Assembly: GCF_007570935.1 (NCBI RefSeq)
Contig: NZ_VLLR01000001.1
Coordinates: forward strand, 744,001-808,000
From: Lactobacillus sp. LL6
Lineage (GTDB): Bacteria; Bacillota; Bacilli; Lactobacillales; Lactobacillaceae
Length of the DNA stretch: 64,000 bases
Direction of reading: 5' to 3'
In this document: in pieces, positions 63,209 to 64,000 of the stretch
How the letters are laid out: every line of letters starts with the position of its first letter
How positions within the stretch are numbered: position 1 is the stretch's first letter
Notes under the pieces: generated by a model
Database searches by the model: none
Told to the model about the DNA's origin: nothing
What the model saw: only the letters and a program-made list of their open reading frames with translations
Made by a program: the position numbers and the translations under genes

Positions 63209-64000
63209 ATGACTTACTCAGAACAATTATTAGATGCAATTGAAAATCATGATTTTTCACAAGAAAAGATTTTACTTAAACAAGCACTTGATAACGATAA
63301 ACCAGAAGTATTAGCTTCACTTGCTGAAAATTTAACTAATTATGGCTTTACTAATTTATCTAAGGAAGTTTATCGTGCATTAATTGCTAAATTTCCTAAA
63401 GAGGATTTATTTAAGGTCTATTTAGCTGAAATTTTGTTAAATGATGGTAATGATGATGATGGATTATCTTTGTTATATGATGTTTCTGAAGATTCAGCTG
63501 CTTATTTAGATAGTTTATTGATTCAAGCAGACTATTATCAAACTAATGGTTTTATTGAAACTGCAAAAAGCAAATTAGTGAAGGCACTTAAATTAGCTCC
63601 TGATGAAGTTGCAATTAAGTTTGGCTTAGCAGAATTAGATTACATGAGCGGTGAATATGAAGAAGCATTAGCTTTATATCAAGATTTGGTAAAAACTCAA
63701 AAAACTTTTGGTGAAGTAAATTTAGTTCAGCGTGAGTTTCAAACTATGGCCAAATTAGGTCGCTATGAAGATGCTGCGGAAGTTATTCGCAATAATAGTA
63801 GTGCTATTTTGGATATTGATAGTAAGTATCAGGCAGGTCTTGTGATGCTTTCGGTGAATGATGATGATCAAGCTATTAAATATCTTGATGAAGTTATTGA
63901 TCAAAGTCCAGACTATGTTAATGCTTATCCTTTATTAGCGCAAGCATATCAGTATAAACATGATGATGATCAAGTTTTGCGATCTGCTCAAGCGGGTCTT
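63209..64000 (+). CDS. Tetratricopeptide repeat protein, 5' part
   Basis: The first 264 codons are in the window and the gene runs past its end. The protein consists of helical TPR-like units (LKLAPDEVAIKFGLAELDYMSGEYEEALALYQDL; YLDEVIDQSPDYVNAYPLLAQAYQ). It is acidic, without signal peptide. TPR proteins in this position after hup are common in lactobacilli; the role is unknown. GGAGGG precedes the ATG. Confidence 0.88.
   Translation, partial: MTYSEQLLDAIENHDFSQEKILLKQALDNDKPEVLASLAENLTNYGFTNLSKEVYRALIAKFPKEDLFKVYLAEILLNDGNDDDGLSLLYDVSEDSAAYLDSLLIQADYYQTNGFIETAKSKLVKALKLAPDEVAIKFGLAELDYMSGEYEEALALYQDLVKTQKTFGEVNLVQREFQTMAKLGRYEDAAEVIRNNSSAILDIDSKYQAGLVMLSVNDDDQAIKYLDEVIDQSPDYVNAYPLLAQAYQYKHDDDQVLRSAQAGL

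Overview
The window looks like a chromosomal segment of a low-GC lactic acid bacterium, most likely Lactobacillus sensu stricto (gasseri/johnsonii-like; this is a judgement from gene content and protein style, not from a database search). Reasons: AT-rich DNA, strong AGGAGG-type ribosome sites, CcpA cre boxes, PTS-based beta-glucoside use, a Mub-like protein, an SLAP-like (S-layer-associated) domain, a four-domain S1 protein, and the pfkA-pyk and scpA-scpB-rluB gene orders. I saw no tRNA, rRNA, insertion sequence, prophage or CRISPR array.

Layout. 1-0.9 kb: end of clpX and the ribosome-assembly GTPase gene engB. 0.9-10.9 kb: a complete acetylase-variant diaminopimelate/lysine pathway. dapF and an aspartokinase lie on the minus strand; lysA, dapH, dapL, dapA, dapB, patA and asd lie on the plus strand behind a lysine riboswitch. 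10.9-17.6 kb: a Mbeg1-like membrane hydrolase, an ABC-F ATPase with a structured attenuator-like leader, small and membrane proteins of unknown role, a UPF0145 protein and a zinc alcohol dehydrogenase with a cre box. 17.6-29.9 kb: a beta-glucoside/cellobiose island with two 6-phospho-beta-glucosidases, two GntR/UTRA repressors, PTS IIB, IIA and two IIC proteins, a ROK kinase, a DUF3284 protein and a Mub-like protein without secretion signals. Cre boxes and a repeated 15-base operator-like word tie this island together. 30.0-32.5 kb: a secreted polycationic protein, a strongly expressed unknown protein and two lysine-rich lipoproteins.

32.5-45.5 kb: coaBC, a HAD phosphatase, a D-2-hydroxyacid dehydrogenase, an amino acid permease, a DedA protein, uvrC, obgE, an OatA-like peptidoglycan O-acetyltransferase, rnz, a short-chain dehydrogenase, a LapA-like protein and a cysteine-free L32. 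45.5-53.6 kb: a 5'-nucleotidase-family enzyme, a DUF2929-like protein, dnaE and the glycolytic pair pfkA-pyk. 53.6-58.7 kb: cvfB, a xerD-like gene with lost catalytic residues, a ribT-like gene, scpA, scpB and rluB, then an FMN riboswitch with ribU. 58.8-64 kb: a LysM protein, cmk, rpsA, der, a HU gene and the start of a TPR protein.

Most interesting points: an ABC-F protein with one intact and one degenerate ATPase site; a perfect 36-bp palindrome that holds a ribosome binding site; an exact 15-mer found at three promoters of the beta-glucoside island; a degenerate XerD in the scpAB operon; a histone-H1-like secreted protein; and two unassigned structured leader or small-RNA regions near 12.7 and 33.85 kb.
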